A stretch of DNA of 64,000 nt from Comamonas testosteroni ATCC 11996 (GTDB taxonomy: Bacteria > Pseudomonadota > Gammaproteobacteria > Burkholderiales > Burkholderiaceae_C), in the NCBI RefSeq assembly GCF_000241525.1, contig NZ_AHIL01000029.1:62001-126000 (forward strand), read 5' to 3'. The position numbers and the translations under genes are program-made. Each line of letters opens with the position of its first letter. The stretch's first letter is position 1. Shown here one piece after another: positions 37,237-45,685 of this stretch. A model generated the notes under the pieces. The model saw nothing but the letters and a program-made list of their open reading frames with translations. It was not told where the DNA came from and made no database searches.

Positions 37237-37668
37237 TCAATGCTCAAGCCGAGCCACAAGCGACAGCTTGCCGATGTGAACCTGCTTGAGAGACTGCCTG
37301 GATCCCGACCGGGTCTCTAGTTCACGCCTATATGCGCGCAGCATCTGACGTGGGTAGTGACTGCCGCTGGCGAACAGGCTCTCCTGGTACTTCTGGCGCA
37401 GATACCTCATATCGAGATCCGATTTTGCAATCCAGCCTCGGCCCGCTTTGAAGCTCGTGACCGCATCTTTGTGCAAGGCGCAGAAGAGCGCCCAGACCAT
37501 CAACTGATGCGCCTCACTCCAAGCCTGGGCATGAGCTTGTGAAACCTCCAGCTGTCCGGACAGTTGCGGAAACAGACCTCCGCCACCAGCCACGAGCTTC
37601 CCATCGGAAATCGCTATCCGTGATGGCCAGAACCGCAACGCTTCACGCAGAACCTTCTTGAATTTCAT
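37237..37668 (-). CDS. Hypothetical protein
   Basis: A 143-aa basic protein that I do not recognise. No signal peptide; a short hydrophobic stretch (LMVWALFCALH) lies mid-protein. The C-terminal third is rich in Arg and Ser. It faces the small gene at 36922 and is part of the same unplaced patch beside xerD. Confidence 0.5.
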   Translation of the reverse strand: MKFKKVLREALRFWPSRIAISDGKLVAGGGGLFPQLSGQLEVSQAHAQAWSEAHQLMVWALFCALHKDAVTSFKAGRGWIAKSDLDMRYLRQKYQESLFASGSHYPRQMLRAYRRELETRSGSRQSLKQVHIGKLSLVARLEH

Positions 37669-37849
37669 TGCTCAGATGGATATGGAAATCTCATGCCATG
37701 CAGACGGCAGCGGTACTCAGTCCGCATCAGGCGCGTGCAGTCCAGATGGGCACCCAAAGTAACGGCAGACAGGGCTGGAAGCCCGGTTTTCGATATATGC
37801 ACTGCATGGCCATACGACACGCCAATGAAGCGGCATCGGCCTGAATCAT

Positions 37850-38068
37850 CTAACAAGCGCCGGGCTGTGCCCTATGGTATGCAACAAGCGCGTTCGCATG
37901 TCCATGACCGATGCCGTGCTCGAGCTTGAGATGTGCGACCTGCTCCATATGTTTTTTATCGTGCAGCTCATCGAGGATCTTGAGCCAGTGCGCGATCGGC
38001 TTTCCATAGGCCTTCTCGATTGAAGGGAAGTAGGACGCGGGTCCTTTGATCTTTTGTTCACTTGCCAT
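37850..38068 (-). CDS. DUF4287 family protein
   Basis: A 72-aa protein of the DUF4287 type: KGPASYFPSIEKAYGKPIAHW and then LKLEHGIGHGHANALV are the family landmarks. The ATG at 38066-38068 is preceded by GGAGGTG, a strong ribosome site, so I discarded 27 upstream codons in the same frame. DUF4287 proteins are small, sometimes fused to a domain of unknown function, and have no assigned role. The 180 bp downstream of it hold nothing I can support. Confidence 0.8.
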   Translation of the reverse strand: MASEQKIKGPASYFPSIEKAYGKPIAHWLKILDELHDKKHMEQVAHLKLEHGIGHGHANALVAYHRAQPGAC

Positions 38069-38264
38069 GCACACCTCCGATGAATGGATAAAGGATCTGA
38101 CGCAAAGCATCCGACAAACCTTGCTCAACGCCTTGGACAATGAGCACATTGACGCTTCTTGGGTTGACTTCCCCTCGGCCGGCCCTGTTTTTGTGTATCG
38201 ATTGGCTGCTCAGGGCCGAAATCAGCCCACCTCATCGCCCTGTCCCGGACCTCGCATATAAAAA

Positions 38265-38299
38265 AAAGCCCGAATGGCCTCAAAGGCAATTCGGGCTTG
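38265..38299 (-). terminator. Terminator of the Bug gene at 38336
   Basis: AAGCCCGAAT (38266-38275) pairs with ATTCGGGCTT (38289-38298). Read on the minus strand it is followed by a long T run (38260-38267 complement). Confidence 0.88.
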
Positions 38300-38335
38300 C
38301 GGTATCCGCTACTGCATCGGCAGCAGATCAGCAGC

Positions 38336-39316
38336 TTAGTCCAGTGTCAGCTTCTGCTTGGCCACGACCTGCTTGTAGGTTTCGTACTCTTCCTTCAGTT
38401 CCTTGGCGAATTCCTGAGGAGAGTTGCCCACCACCAGCGAGCCGGTGTCTTCGATGCGCTTCTTGACCGCTGGGTCCTGCAGCACCTTCTTCACAGCGGC
38501 ATTGATCTTGTCGACCATGGCCTTGTCCATGCCCTTGGGACCCAGAATGCCGTAGGAAGCCATGCGATTGACCTGGGGCAGACCCACTTCCTTGAAGGTG
38601 GGCACGTCAGGCAGCACGGCCAGACGCTGGGGAGCGGCCACGGCGATGGCCTTGAGGCGGTTGTCCTTGATGAAGGGCAGTGCCGAAGGCAGGTTGTCCA
38701 GAATCATGGGGATCTGGCCGGCAACCGCGTCGTTCAGCGCCGGGCCCGCGCCGCGGTAAGGCACGTGGGTCATCTGGATGCCGGTCAGCGACTTGTACAG
38801 CTCCATCAGCATGTGCTGGATGCCGCCCGTGCCGGACGAGCCATAGGAGTACTTGCCGGGATTGGCCTTGAGCTCAGCCTCGAAAGCCTTGTAGCTGGCC
38901 GCGCCGGGGAACTTGGGGTTCACGGCGATCACATTGGGCGTGGCCGCAATGTTGATGATGGGCGTGAAGTCCGTCAGCGGGTTGTAGGGAGTCTTGGGGT
39001 TGATGGCCGGATTGGTGGCCATGGTCGACAGGGTGGAAATACCCAGGTTGTAGCCGTCGGGCTTCTGACGCGCGGTTTCCTGCGCACCGATGACGCCGCC
39101 ACCGCCGCCCTTGTTGTCCACCACCACGGACTGACCCAGCTCCCGGCTCAGCGGCTCGGCGATCACACGCGCAATGATGTCGGTCGTGCCGCCTGCGGCA
39201 AAGGGCACCAGCAGCTTGATGGGCTTGGTGGGGTAGTTGGCCTCTGCCAACACACCAGTCGAGAAACCTACAGTTGCCAGAGCCATTGTCAGGCCCACGC
39301 ACATACGACGATTCAT
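38336..39316 (-). CDS. Tripartite tricarboxylate transporter (Bug/TctC) binding protein
   Basis: A 326-aa periplasmic binding protein. The signal peptide ends near GVLAEA. Family blocks are YPTKPIKLLVPFAAGGTTDI, VVVDNKGGGGGVIG and MTHVPYRGAGPALND. AGGAGA lies 9 bases before the start at 39314-39316. It is again solitary, with no TctA or TctB beside it. It lies divergent from an AEC transporter across about 236 bp; a link between them is possible but unproven. Confidence 0.9.
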   Translation of the reverse strand: MNRRMCVGLTMALATVGFSTGVLAEANYPTKPIKLLVPFAAGGTTDIIARVIAEPLSRELGQSVVVDNKGGGGGVIGAQETARQKPDGYNLGISTLSTMATNPAINPKTPYNPLTDFTPIINIAATPNVIAVNPKFPGAASYKAFEAELKANPGKYSYGSSGTGGIQHMLMELYKSLTGIQMTHVPYRGAGPALNDAVAGQIPMILDNLPSALPFIKDNRLKAIAVAAPQRLAVLPDVPTFKEVGLPQVNRMASYGILGPKGMDKAMVDKINAAVKKVLQDPAVKKRIEDTGSLVVGNSPQEFAKELKEEYETYKQVVAKQKLTLD

Positions 39317-39552
39317 GAAGGGGTCTCCTTATGAGTTCTGAAATTAACGGCTGATGGTACGTGCCGCAAAAAACCCGACACATTCTTGTTAGCCCTGATT
39401 TCTCAGTAATTACCCTAGATTCACACCATTTCCTTGAAGCGCATCAACGTTCAGCGCGAATGAACCGAGCGACGCCAGTAAGTATTACTACATAGAAACT
39501 TGGCGACAGCTTTCTCTCAGCAAACCGATGCCCGGCCCTATGCTTACAGGCC

Positions 39553-40461
39553 GTGAACTATCTAGAACTGCTTTTCCCCGATTTCGCGCTCATCGTGCTG
39601 GGCTATGTGCTGTGCCGTTTCACGCCCATCAACCGCAGCGTCTGGCGAGCCGTGGAGCAGCTCGTCTACTACCTGCTGTTTCCGGTGCTGCTGTTTCACT
39701 CCATCACGCGCAACCCGATCCAGTGGGGCGATGCCAGCCAGTTGCTGGCCGCCGGTGTGCTGGGAGGGCTGCTGGGCATTGCGCTGACCTACAGCCTTCC
39801 GCACCTGCCTCTTCTGGGCCGGCGCATCGATGCACGCAGCTATGCGGGGGCAGCGCAAGTGGCGTTTCGCTTCAACTCCTTTATCGCGCTGGCGCTGGTT
39901 TCGCGCCTGGCTGGGCCGGACGGGCTGCTCTATGTCTCGGTGCTGATTGGCGTGTCCGTGCCGCTATTCAATGTGGCCGCGGTCTGGCCCATGACGCGTG
40001 GCAGTGACCAGCATTTTGTCGGGCATCTGATGCGCAACCCGCTGATCATCGCCACCGTCAGCGCCCTGCTGTTCAATGCCGCCGGACTGAAGATTCCTGC
40101 CCTGCTGGAAGCTCCCGTGGCCCGTATCGGCGCTGCCTCGATCGCACTGGGCCTGATGGCCGCTGGCGCGGGCCTCAAGCTCAGTGCACTGGCCACCAAC
40201 AAGCTGCTGGCCAGCGAGCTGCTGCTGATACGCCACGCCATCCAGCCGCTGATCGCCTTTGCCATGGTTCAGCTGTTCCACCTCAACCAGCCGCAGGCGA
40301 TTGCGCTGATGGCGTTCTCCAGCCTGCCTACTGCCTCGTCCTGCTATGTGCTGGCTGTGCGCATGGGCTATGAGGGCTCGTTTGTGGCCAGTCTGGTGTC
40401 GCTGTCCACGATGCTTGGCGTGCTCAGCCTGCCCTTCGGGCTCTGGCTGATCGGTATTTGA
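39553..40461 (+). CDS. AEC-family transporter (auxin efflux carrier type)
   Basis: A 302-aa membrane protein with about ten hydrophobic segments, of the AEC family that also contains malonate and organic-anion carriers. Features are the N-terminal FPDFALIVLGYVLCRF, the central PLFNVAAVWPM and the C-terminal FSSLPTASSCYVLAVRMGY. It starts with GTG at 39553, preceded by ACAGG; no better start is visible. Substrate unknown. Confidence 0.85.
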   Translation: MNYLELLFPDFALIVLGYVLCRFTPINRSVWRAVEQLVYYLLFPVLLFHSITRNPIQWGDASQLLAAGVLGGLLGIALTYSLPHLPLLGRRIDARSYAGAAQVAFRFNSFIALALVSRLAGPDGLLYVSVLIGVSVPLFNVAAVWPMTRGSDQHFVGHLMRNPLIIATVSALLFNAAGLKIPALLEAPVARIGAASIALGLMAAGAGLKLSALATNKLLASELLLIRHAIQPLIAFAMVQLFHLNQPQAIALMAFSSLPTASSCYVLAVRMGYEGSFVASLVSLSTMLGVLSLPFGLWLIGI

Positions 40462-40465
40462 ATCT

Positions 40466-40511
40466 GATAGCTTCTTGCGCTTACTTGGTAAGCGATAGAG
40501 GCCAATTTCAC
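40466..40511. repeat. Short dispersed repeat between convergent genes (family B, copy 6)
   Basis: CTGATAGCTTCTTGCGCTTACTTGGTAAGCGATAGAGGCC keeps both arms, AGCTTCTTGCGCTTA and TAAGCGATAGAGGCC, of this family. It occupies most of the gap between the AEC and queG genes. Confidence 0.65.
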
Positions 40512-40517
40512 TCAAAA

Positions 40518-41588
40518 TCAGGCGCGCTGCGCCAGCGCCCAGGCCACATGCTCGGCCACCACAGGGTCGGGATGATCGGCCCGGCTCTGCAGCGCGGCCC
40601 TGAGTTCGGGCCTTCCGGTTTCGCGCCAGGCATTGCCCAGGGCCACAGCCACATTGCGCAGCCAGCGCGCATGTCCGATGCGGCGAATGGGGCTGCCCTC
40701 GGTCACGCGCAAAAACGTGGCTTCGTCCCAGGCCAGGAAATGCACCAGTTGCGTGCCCGCCAGTCCGGCGCGGGCGTCGAAGTCCGGCAAGACGCTGGGC
40801 TGGGCAAACTTGTTCCAGGGGCAGGCCAGCTGGCAGTCATCGCAGCCATAGATGCGGTTGGCCATCAAGGGCCGCAGTTCCTCGGGAATGCTGCCCGCAT
40901 GCTCGATGGTCAGATAGGAGATGCAGCGCCGCGCATCGACCTTGTGCGGCGCGATGATGGCGCCCGTGGGGCAGGCGTCGATGCAGGACGAGCAGCTGCC
41001 GCAGTGCGCCGTGACTGCTGCGGTGGGCTCGAGTGCAAAGTCCACATAGATTTCACCCAGAAAGAACATTGATCCGGCCTCGCGGCTCAGCACCAGGGTG
41101 TGCTTGCCGCGCCAGCCCTGGCCGCTGCGGCTGGCCAGCTCGGCCTCCAGCACCGGTGCGGAGTCGGTAAAGGCACGGTGGCCGAACGGACCTATTTCCT
41201 GTGCAATGCGCTCGGCCAGCTTCTGCAGGCGGTTGCGCAGCACCTTGTGATAGTCGCGGCCTCTGGCGTAGATGGAGACGATGCCCTCCTCCGGACGCTT
41301 GAGCCGATCCCATTCCACGGCCTGCCAGCCGTCCTCGGCCGTGCGCGGCAGATAATCCATGCGTGCGGTAATCACGCTCACCGTGCCGGGAACTAATTCT
41401 GCTGGCCGGGCTCGTTTCAAACCATGGGCCTGCATGTAATGCATCTCGCCATGCAACCCTTGCGCCAACCATTGCAGCAAACCGGGTTCTGCCGAGGACA
41501 AATCCACGCCCGCCACGCCGATTTGGGAAAATCCCAGCTCGCGAGCCCAGGCTTGCATCAAAGGAACCAATTGACTGCTGCTCAACAT
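40518..41588 (-). CDS. queG: Epoxyqueuosine reductase
   Basis: A 356-aa cobalamin-dependent iron-sulfur enzyme that completes queuosine synthesis in tRNA. The two [4Fe-4S] sites are visible: CGSCSSCIDACPTGAI and, further on, CDDCQLACPWN. The C-terminal HEAT-like region ends the protein. The ATG at 41586-41588 gives the usual start with HDVDLSSAEPG-like spacing in the N-terminus (GFSQIGVAGVDLSSAEPG). It is divergent from tsaE, and their start regions overlap. Confidence 0.94.
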   Translation of the reverse strand: MLSSSQLVPLMQAWARELGFSQIGVAGVDLSSAEPGLLQWLAQGLHGEMHYMQAHGLKRARPAELVPGTVSVITARMDYLPRTAEDGWQAVEWDRLKRPEEGIVSIYARGRDYHKVLRNRLQKLAERIAQEIGPFGHRAFTDSAPVLEAELASRSGQGWRGKHTLVLSREAGSMFFLGEIYVDFALEPTAAVTAHCGSCSSCIDACPTGAIIAPHKVDARRCISYLTIEHAGSIPEELRPLMANRIYGCDDCQLACPWNKFAQPSVLPDFDARAGLAGTQLVHFLAWDEATFLRVTEGSPIRRIGHARWLRNVAVALGNAWRETGRPELRAALQSRADHPDPVVAEHVAWALAQRA

Positions 41589-42092
41589 ACACCCCGAATT
41601 GTAGGAAGCGAGCCCGCATCGGCGCTGGCGCAGCGCCAGATACTCTGGCAAAGCGAACAAGATACCGAGCGCTTTGCCCGGCAACTGGCCGCCCTGCCAC
41701 AGCTGCGCAACGCCTATGTGACCCTGCATGGCGACCTGGGTGCGGGCAAGACCACGCTGGTGCGTCACTGGCTGCGCGCCCTGGGCGTGCAGGGCCGCAT
41801 CAAGAGCCCTACCTATGCAGTGGTGGAGCCGCATGAGGCCGGCGATCTCTCTATCTGGCACTTTGACTTCTACCGCTTCGACGACCCGCGTGAATGGGAA
41901 GATGCAGGTTTTCGTGACATTTTTGCCAGCGCCGGACTCAAGCTGGCAGAATGGCCCGAAAAGGCTGCAGCGGTTACACCTGTTGCGGATATAGCTATCC
42001 ATATCGAAGCAATTGACGATGTGCAGCGACAGGTGACGCTCAAGGCTGGCACCCCCGCAGGCTGCACCGTGCTTGAAGCATTGACGGCATGA
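41571..42092 (+). CDS. tsaE: tRNA threonylcarbamoyladenosine biosynthesis ATPase TsaE
   Basis: A 173-aa P-loop ATPase required for the t6A modification. The P-loop is GDLGAGKTTLVRHWL and the family motif KSPTYAVVEPHE, then IWHFDFYRFDDPREW, is clear. The start is uncertain. I chose TTG at 41571 because AAGGAACC lies just before it. That start overlaps the first 18 bases of queG on the other strand. The frame is open further upstream without similarity. It overlaps the amidase start by four bases (ATGA). Confidence 0.85.
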   Translation: MTAAQHTPRIVGSEPASALAQRQILWQSEQDTERFARQLAALPQLRNAYVTLHGDLGAGKTTLVRHWLRALGVQGRIKSPTYAVVEPHEAGDLSIWHFDFYRFDDPREWEDAGFRDIFASAGLKLAEWPEKAAAVTPVADIAIHIEAIDDVQRQVTLKAGTPAGCTVLEALTA

Positions 42093-43477
42093 GCAAAACA
42101 ACTTCCTCCACGGCTTTTCCGGACCTGCCCCGACCGGGCCCTTCCCTGCCGGGTCTTTCCCGACTGGGTCTTTCTCGCCGCAATCTGCTGCAGGCAGGCG
42201 GCGTGGTTCTGCTGCTGGGCCGCCAGCATATTGCGCAAGGCGCGAGCATCGTGGCCGTGCGCGTCTGGCCCGCACCCGACTACTCGCGCGTCACGCTGGA
42301 ATCCGATATTCCGCTGACGGCCAAGCCGGTCTTCGTGCCCAGCCCGCCGCGCTTGGCCGTCGACATCGAGGGCCTGGATCTGAACCCGGCGCTCAAGGAA
42401 CTGGTGGCCAAGGTCCGCTCCGACGACCCCAATATCGCCAGCATCCGCGTCGGCCAGTTTGCGCCCGGCGTGGTGCGCCTGGTGATCGACCTCAAGCAGG
42501 AAGCCAGGCCCCAGGTCTTTACGCTGGCCCCGATTGCTCCCTACAAGCACCGGCTGGTGCTGGACCTCTACCCCGCCAAGGCCGTCGATCCGCTGGAAGC
42601 CCTGATCAGCGAACGCTTGCGCGATGCCGGCAGCTCGGCTGCTGCCCCGGCACCGCACAATCCCGTGATCACGACACCGCCCCCTGCGGCGATTGCGACA
42701 GCGCCCCAGGCCGACCCTCTGGGGGACCTGATTGCCCAGCGCAACCAGCGCCCCAGCACTCCTGCACCAGCGCCTGCGGTGATTGCACAGGCACCGGCGC
42801 CCGTGCCGCCGCCACCGGCTCCCGCGCCACGCCCGGCTCCAGCACCCAGGCCTGCACCCAATATTGCCACCTCGCAAAGCACGGACCGCATCATCATCGT
42901 GGCGCTGGACCCCGGCCATGGCGGCGAGGACCCTGGTGCTACCGGTCCCAGCGGCCTGCGTGAAAAAGACGTGGTGCTCAAGGTCGCCCATCTGCTGCGC
43001 GAGCGCATCAACAACTCGCGCATCGGCGGCAGCCCCATGCGCGCCTTCATGACGCGCGATGCCGACTTTTTCGTACCCCTGGCCACACGCGTGGAAAAAG
43101 CCCGCCGCGTCCAGGCCGACCTGGTGGGGGGCCTGAACGTGGGCGGACTGCAGGACCAGCATGTGCAGCGCATGCTGCTGGATATGAGCACCACAGCCCA
43201 GATCAAGGACAGCCTCAAACTGGGTACTTCGCTGCTGGGCGAGATTGGCAGCATGGCCAAGCTGCACAAGGCCCGTGTGGAGCAGGCCGGCTTTGCCGTG
43301 CTGAAGGCGCCCGACATTCCCAGCGTGCTGGTGGAAACGGCCTTCATCAGCAACCCCGAGGAGGAAGCCAAGCTGGCCTCTGCCGCCTATCGCGAGCAAC
43401 TGGCCGATGCGCTGATGACGGGCATACGCAAGTACTTCGCCCACAACCCGCCCCTGGCACGCAGCCGATCGGTTTAA
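42089..43477 (+). CDS. amiC: N-acetylmuramoyl-L-alanine amidase (AmiC-like) with internal deletion
   Basis: A 462-aa Tat-exported amidase (SRRNLLQAGG signal) with an N-terminal AMIN domain (about 50-160), a Pro/Ala-rich linker (about 195-270) and a C-terminal Amidase_3 domain. The first zinc-binding motif ALDPGHGGEDPG and the final VETAFISNPEEE catalytic block are present. After RRVQADL (residue 345) the frame passes straight to VGGLNVGG. The usual FVSIHAD segment and the following loop, about 45 residues in relatives, are missing. That segment carries a zinc-ligand His. The deletion is in frame. The enzyme normally cleaves the septal cell wall; this form is probably inactive or altered. Confidence 0.85.
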   Translation: MSKTTSSTAFPDLPRPGPSLPGLSRLGLSRRNLLQAGGVVLLLGRQHIAQGASIVAVRVWPAPDYSRVTLESDIPLTAKPVFVPSPPRLAVDIEGLDLNPALKELVAKVRSDDPNIASIRVGQFAPGVVRLVIDLKQEARPQVFTLAPIAPYKHRLVLDLYPAKAVDPLEALISERLRDAGSSAAAPAPHNPVITTPPPAAIATAPQADPLGDLIAQRNQRPSTPAPAPAVIAQAPAPVPPPPAPAPRPAPAPRPAPNIATSQSTDRIIIVALDPGHGGEDPGATGPSGLREKDVVLKVAHLLRERINNSRIGGSPMRAFMTRDADFFVPLATRVEKARRVQADLVGGLNVGGLQDQHVQRMLLDMSTTAQIKDSLKLGTSLLGEIGSMAKLHKARVEQAGFAVLKAPDIPSVLVETAFISNPEEEAKLASAAYREQLADALMTGIRKYFAHNPPLARSRSV

Positions 43478-43661
43478 GTGCGCACTTGCACAAAACCGTC
43501 GTGCTGGCTGTCAGCCGGCAAGCCGGTTTGATGACAGTCGCCAAGCCTGAATGACACAGGCTTGGCCCTCTCTCCTACCTGAAAGCCAGGGCAAAAGGTT
43601 CAAGATCAAGACGTGTTCTTATGAAAGCTGGCCTCTACGGCAGCTGTACAGGAGAGACCTC

Positions 43662-43877
43662 ATGAAACTGCAAACTCTTGCCATCACCGTGTCTGCAGCC
43701 TTCACGCTTGCCATGGCAGGCTGCTCCACCTCGCCCACCAATGCCCAGATCGGCACCGGTGTCGGCGCCGTCGCCGGCGGCGTGGTCGGTGATGCACTGT
43801 TTGGTTCCACTTTGGGCACCGTAGGCGGCGCTGCAGCAGGAGCGCTGATCGGTAACGAGGTAGGCAAGCGCAAATAA
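43662..43877 (+). CDS. Small glycine-zipper lipoprotein
   Basis: A 71-aa lipoprotein with lipobox MAGC at Cys21 and a glycine-zipper hairpin (GAVAGGVVGDALFGSTLG, then GGAAAGALIGNEVG). AGGAGAG precedes the ATG at 43662. It is paralogous to the 81-aa protein at 49626 and shares the zipper with the larger lipoprotein at 15827. Its function is unknown; the family is tied to outer-membrane maintenance. Confidence 0.82.
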   Translation: MKLQTLAITVSAAFTLAMAGCSTSPTNAQIGTGVGAVAGGVVGDALFGSTLGTVGGAAAGALIGNEVGKRK

Positions 43878-44676
43878 GCACCTCGATCCGATCTGAATGT
43901 CCAACGAGAAAGCCCCGGCATAGTCGAGCGGATCTCACTTGCTCATGCTGCTGAGCTCAGGCAATGCCTTTGGCAGTTCACGAGATTTTTCAGACAGTTC
44001 TGATTTATCCCGGGCAATTTCTTATGGATACTCAAATTCAGCAGGCAAGTGAACCGCAGCAACGTTGATTTCTGACCTTTGCCAGAAGCGCTAGCTGCGT
44101 GTTTCTACGGTGATCCATCGGACTTTACCGAGTCCTTGAAAACTCGCGCTTTAGGAATACAGGCGCGGGCTTGGCCGAGCTGCGACAGGAGCCCTTCGTG
44201 GGCACGGGGTGTGAGCAGAAGGCATAACCATATCTACTAAGAAATGGGTAAATGCAGATCGCTCTGCGGGCACACAGATACAACAACATGCAAAACAGTT
44301 AAGCCAAGACGAAAAAATAGCAAACAGCATCATTTTTTGCCACAAATGACCACTCATTTGATTTGGCGTGAACAAACCCCAAAGAGTGTGTGCCCACCCT
44401 CAAATGAGCGACCTTTGCCACACGCATCGGCATCGCTCAAAAGTGCGCTGACCACTACCCAACAGCGCAAGAAAAAATCAAAAGGGGGTCTCCAACCCTG
44501 ATGGCGCAGCAACTGTGCCGTCTGGTCACAGGCCAGTGCACCCCCACTATTTGTCCATTACCAATCCGGTACCTCCTGCTCTGCTTGTCCTCGTGCGCCA
44601 GCGCTGCCGCTGCTGCATCTGGCACTCGCATATGTCATGCATGGGAGCCGGTTGGCGCACCGGAGAGTCAGGAAAG
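43878..44676. other. Gene-poor gap upstream of the peroxidase operon
   Basis: About 800 bp without a supported gene; short frames here have no ribosome site or motif. The base composition is more AT-rich than the flanks. A perfect palindrome lies at 44343-44360 and CTCAAATGAG, a related sequence, about 40 bases further on. The far end should contain the promoter of the peroxidase operon. Confidence 0.5.
44343..44360. promoter_or_regulatory. Possible operator palindrome upstream of the peroxidase operon
   Basis: CAAATGA CCAC TCATTTG is a perfect 7-bp inverted repeat; CTCAAATGAG follows at about 44398. Both share CAAATGA. A binding role is a guess. Confidence 0.3.
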
Positions 44677-45678
44677 ATGGACCACCAATCCACCACCATC
44701 AGCCTTCACCGCCAAATTCAATTCCTCGGTCTGCTTGCAGCCTTGGCCACATGTGGCTGGGCTACTGCCCAGGAGCCGATTACCCCGATTCCGGCCGGTA
44801 CGCAGGAAAACCCGCTCAAGGTGGATCTGGGACGCAAGCTGTTCAACGATACAAGGCTGTCATCCGACAACTCCATCTCCTGCGCCAGCTGCCACGAGGT
44901 GAAAAAGGGCGGAGCCGATCGTCAGGCGCTGTCCAGCGGCGTACAGGGACGGCAGGGCAAGGTCAACACGCCCACCGTGCTCAACAGCCGCTACAACTTT
45001 CGCCAGTTCTGGGACGGCCGCGCCGCGTCACTCGAAGAACAGGTGAAAGGCCCTCTGCATGACCCCAACGAAATGAACACCACCTGGGCGCAGGTGCTGG
45101 GCAAATTGTCCGCTGACGCAGCGCTGAGCGCCGAGTTCAAGGTGCTCTACCCGAACACCGGCATCAATGCCAGCAACATCGCCGATGCGCTGGCCAGCTA
45201 CCAAAGGGCACTCATCACTCCCAACGCGCGCTTTGACCGCCACCTGCGCGGCGACAAGAACGTACTCAGCCAGGACGAGCTGCGTGGCTACCAACTGTTC
45301 AAGTCCTATGGCTGCGTGGCCTGCCACCAGGGCGTCAATGTCGGCGGCAACATGTTCCAGACCTTTGGCGTCATGGGTGACTATTTCAGCCAGCGAGGCC
45401 AGCCGAGCGACGCCGACCTCGGGCGCTACAACGTCACCAAAAACCCGGATGACAAGCATGTGTTCAAGGTCCCCAGCCTGCGCAATGTCGCCTTGACGGC
45501 CCCCTACTTCCATGACGGCTCGGCCAAGACGCTTGAAGACGCAGTCGATGTGATGTTCCGCTACCAGCTCGGCCGCAGTGCCCCTGAGCTGGACAAGAAA
45601 TACATCATCAAGTTTCTTCACACCTTGACTGGCGAGCTCGATGGCCAGCCGCTGGAGCATTGGGCTCAGGAACCCTGA
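44677..45678 (+). CDS. Di-haem cytochrome c peroxidase (BCCP/MauG family)
   Basis: A 333-aa periplasmic protein with a signal peptide (FLGLLAALATCGWATAQ) and two c-haem sites, CASCH (about residue 70) and CVACH (about residue 215). The order and length match the bacterial di-haem peroxidases, which reduce H2O2 with electrons from small cytochromes. The ATG at 44677 was chosen because it gives a good signal; GGAGAG lies 9 bases upstream. The next gene, a histidine kinase, begins 7 bases after its stop, so the two are cotranscribed. Confidence 0.87.
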   Translation: MDHQSTTISLHRQIQFLGLLAALATCGWATAQEPITPIPAGTQENPLKVDLGRKLFNDTRLSSDNSISCASCHEVKKGGADRQALSSGVQGRQGKVNTPTVLNSRYNFRQFWDGRAASLEEQVKGPLHDPNEMNTTWAQVLGKLSADAALSAEFKVLYPNTGINASNIADALASYQRALITPNARFDRHLRGDKNVLSQDELRGYQLFKSYGCVACHQGVNVGGNMFQTFGVMGDYFSQRGQPSDADLGRYNVTKNPDDKHVFKVPSLRNVALTAPYFHDGSAKTLEDAVDVMFRYQLGRSAPELDKKYIIKFLHTLTGELDGQPLEHWAQEP

Positions 45679-45685
45679 ACACGCC

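Noticed and set aside
44151-44501. Short frames in the gap before the peroxidase
   Set aside because: No convincing start sites, composition unlike real genes, and both strands show frames of similar length.
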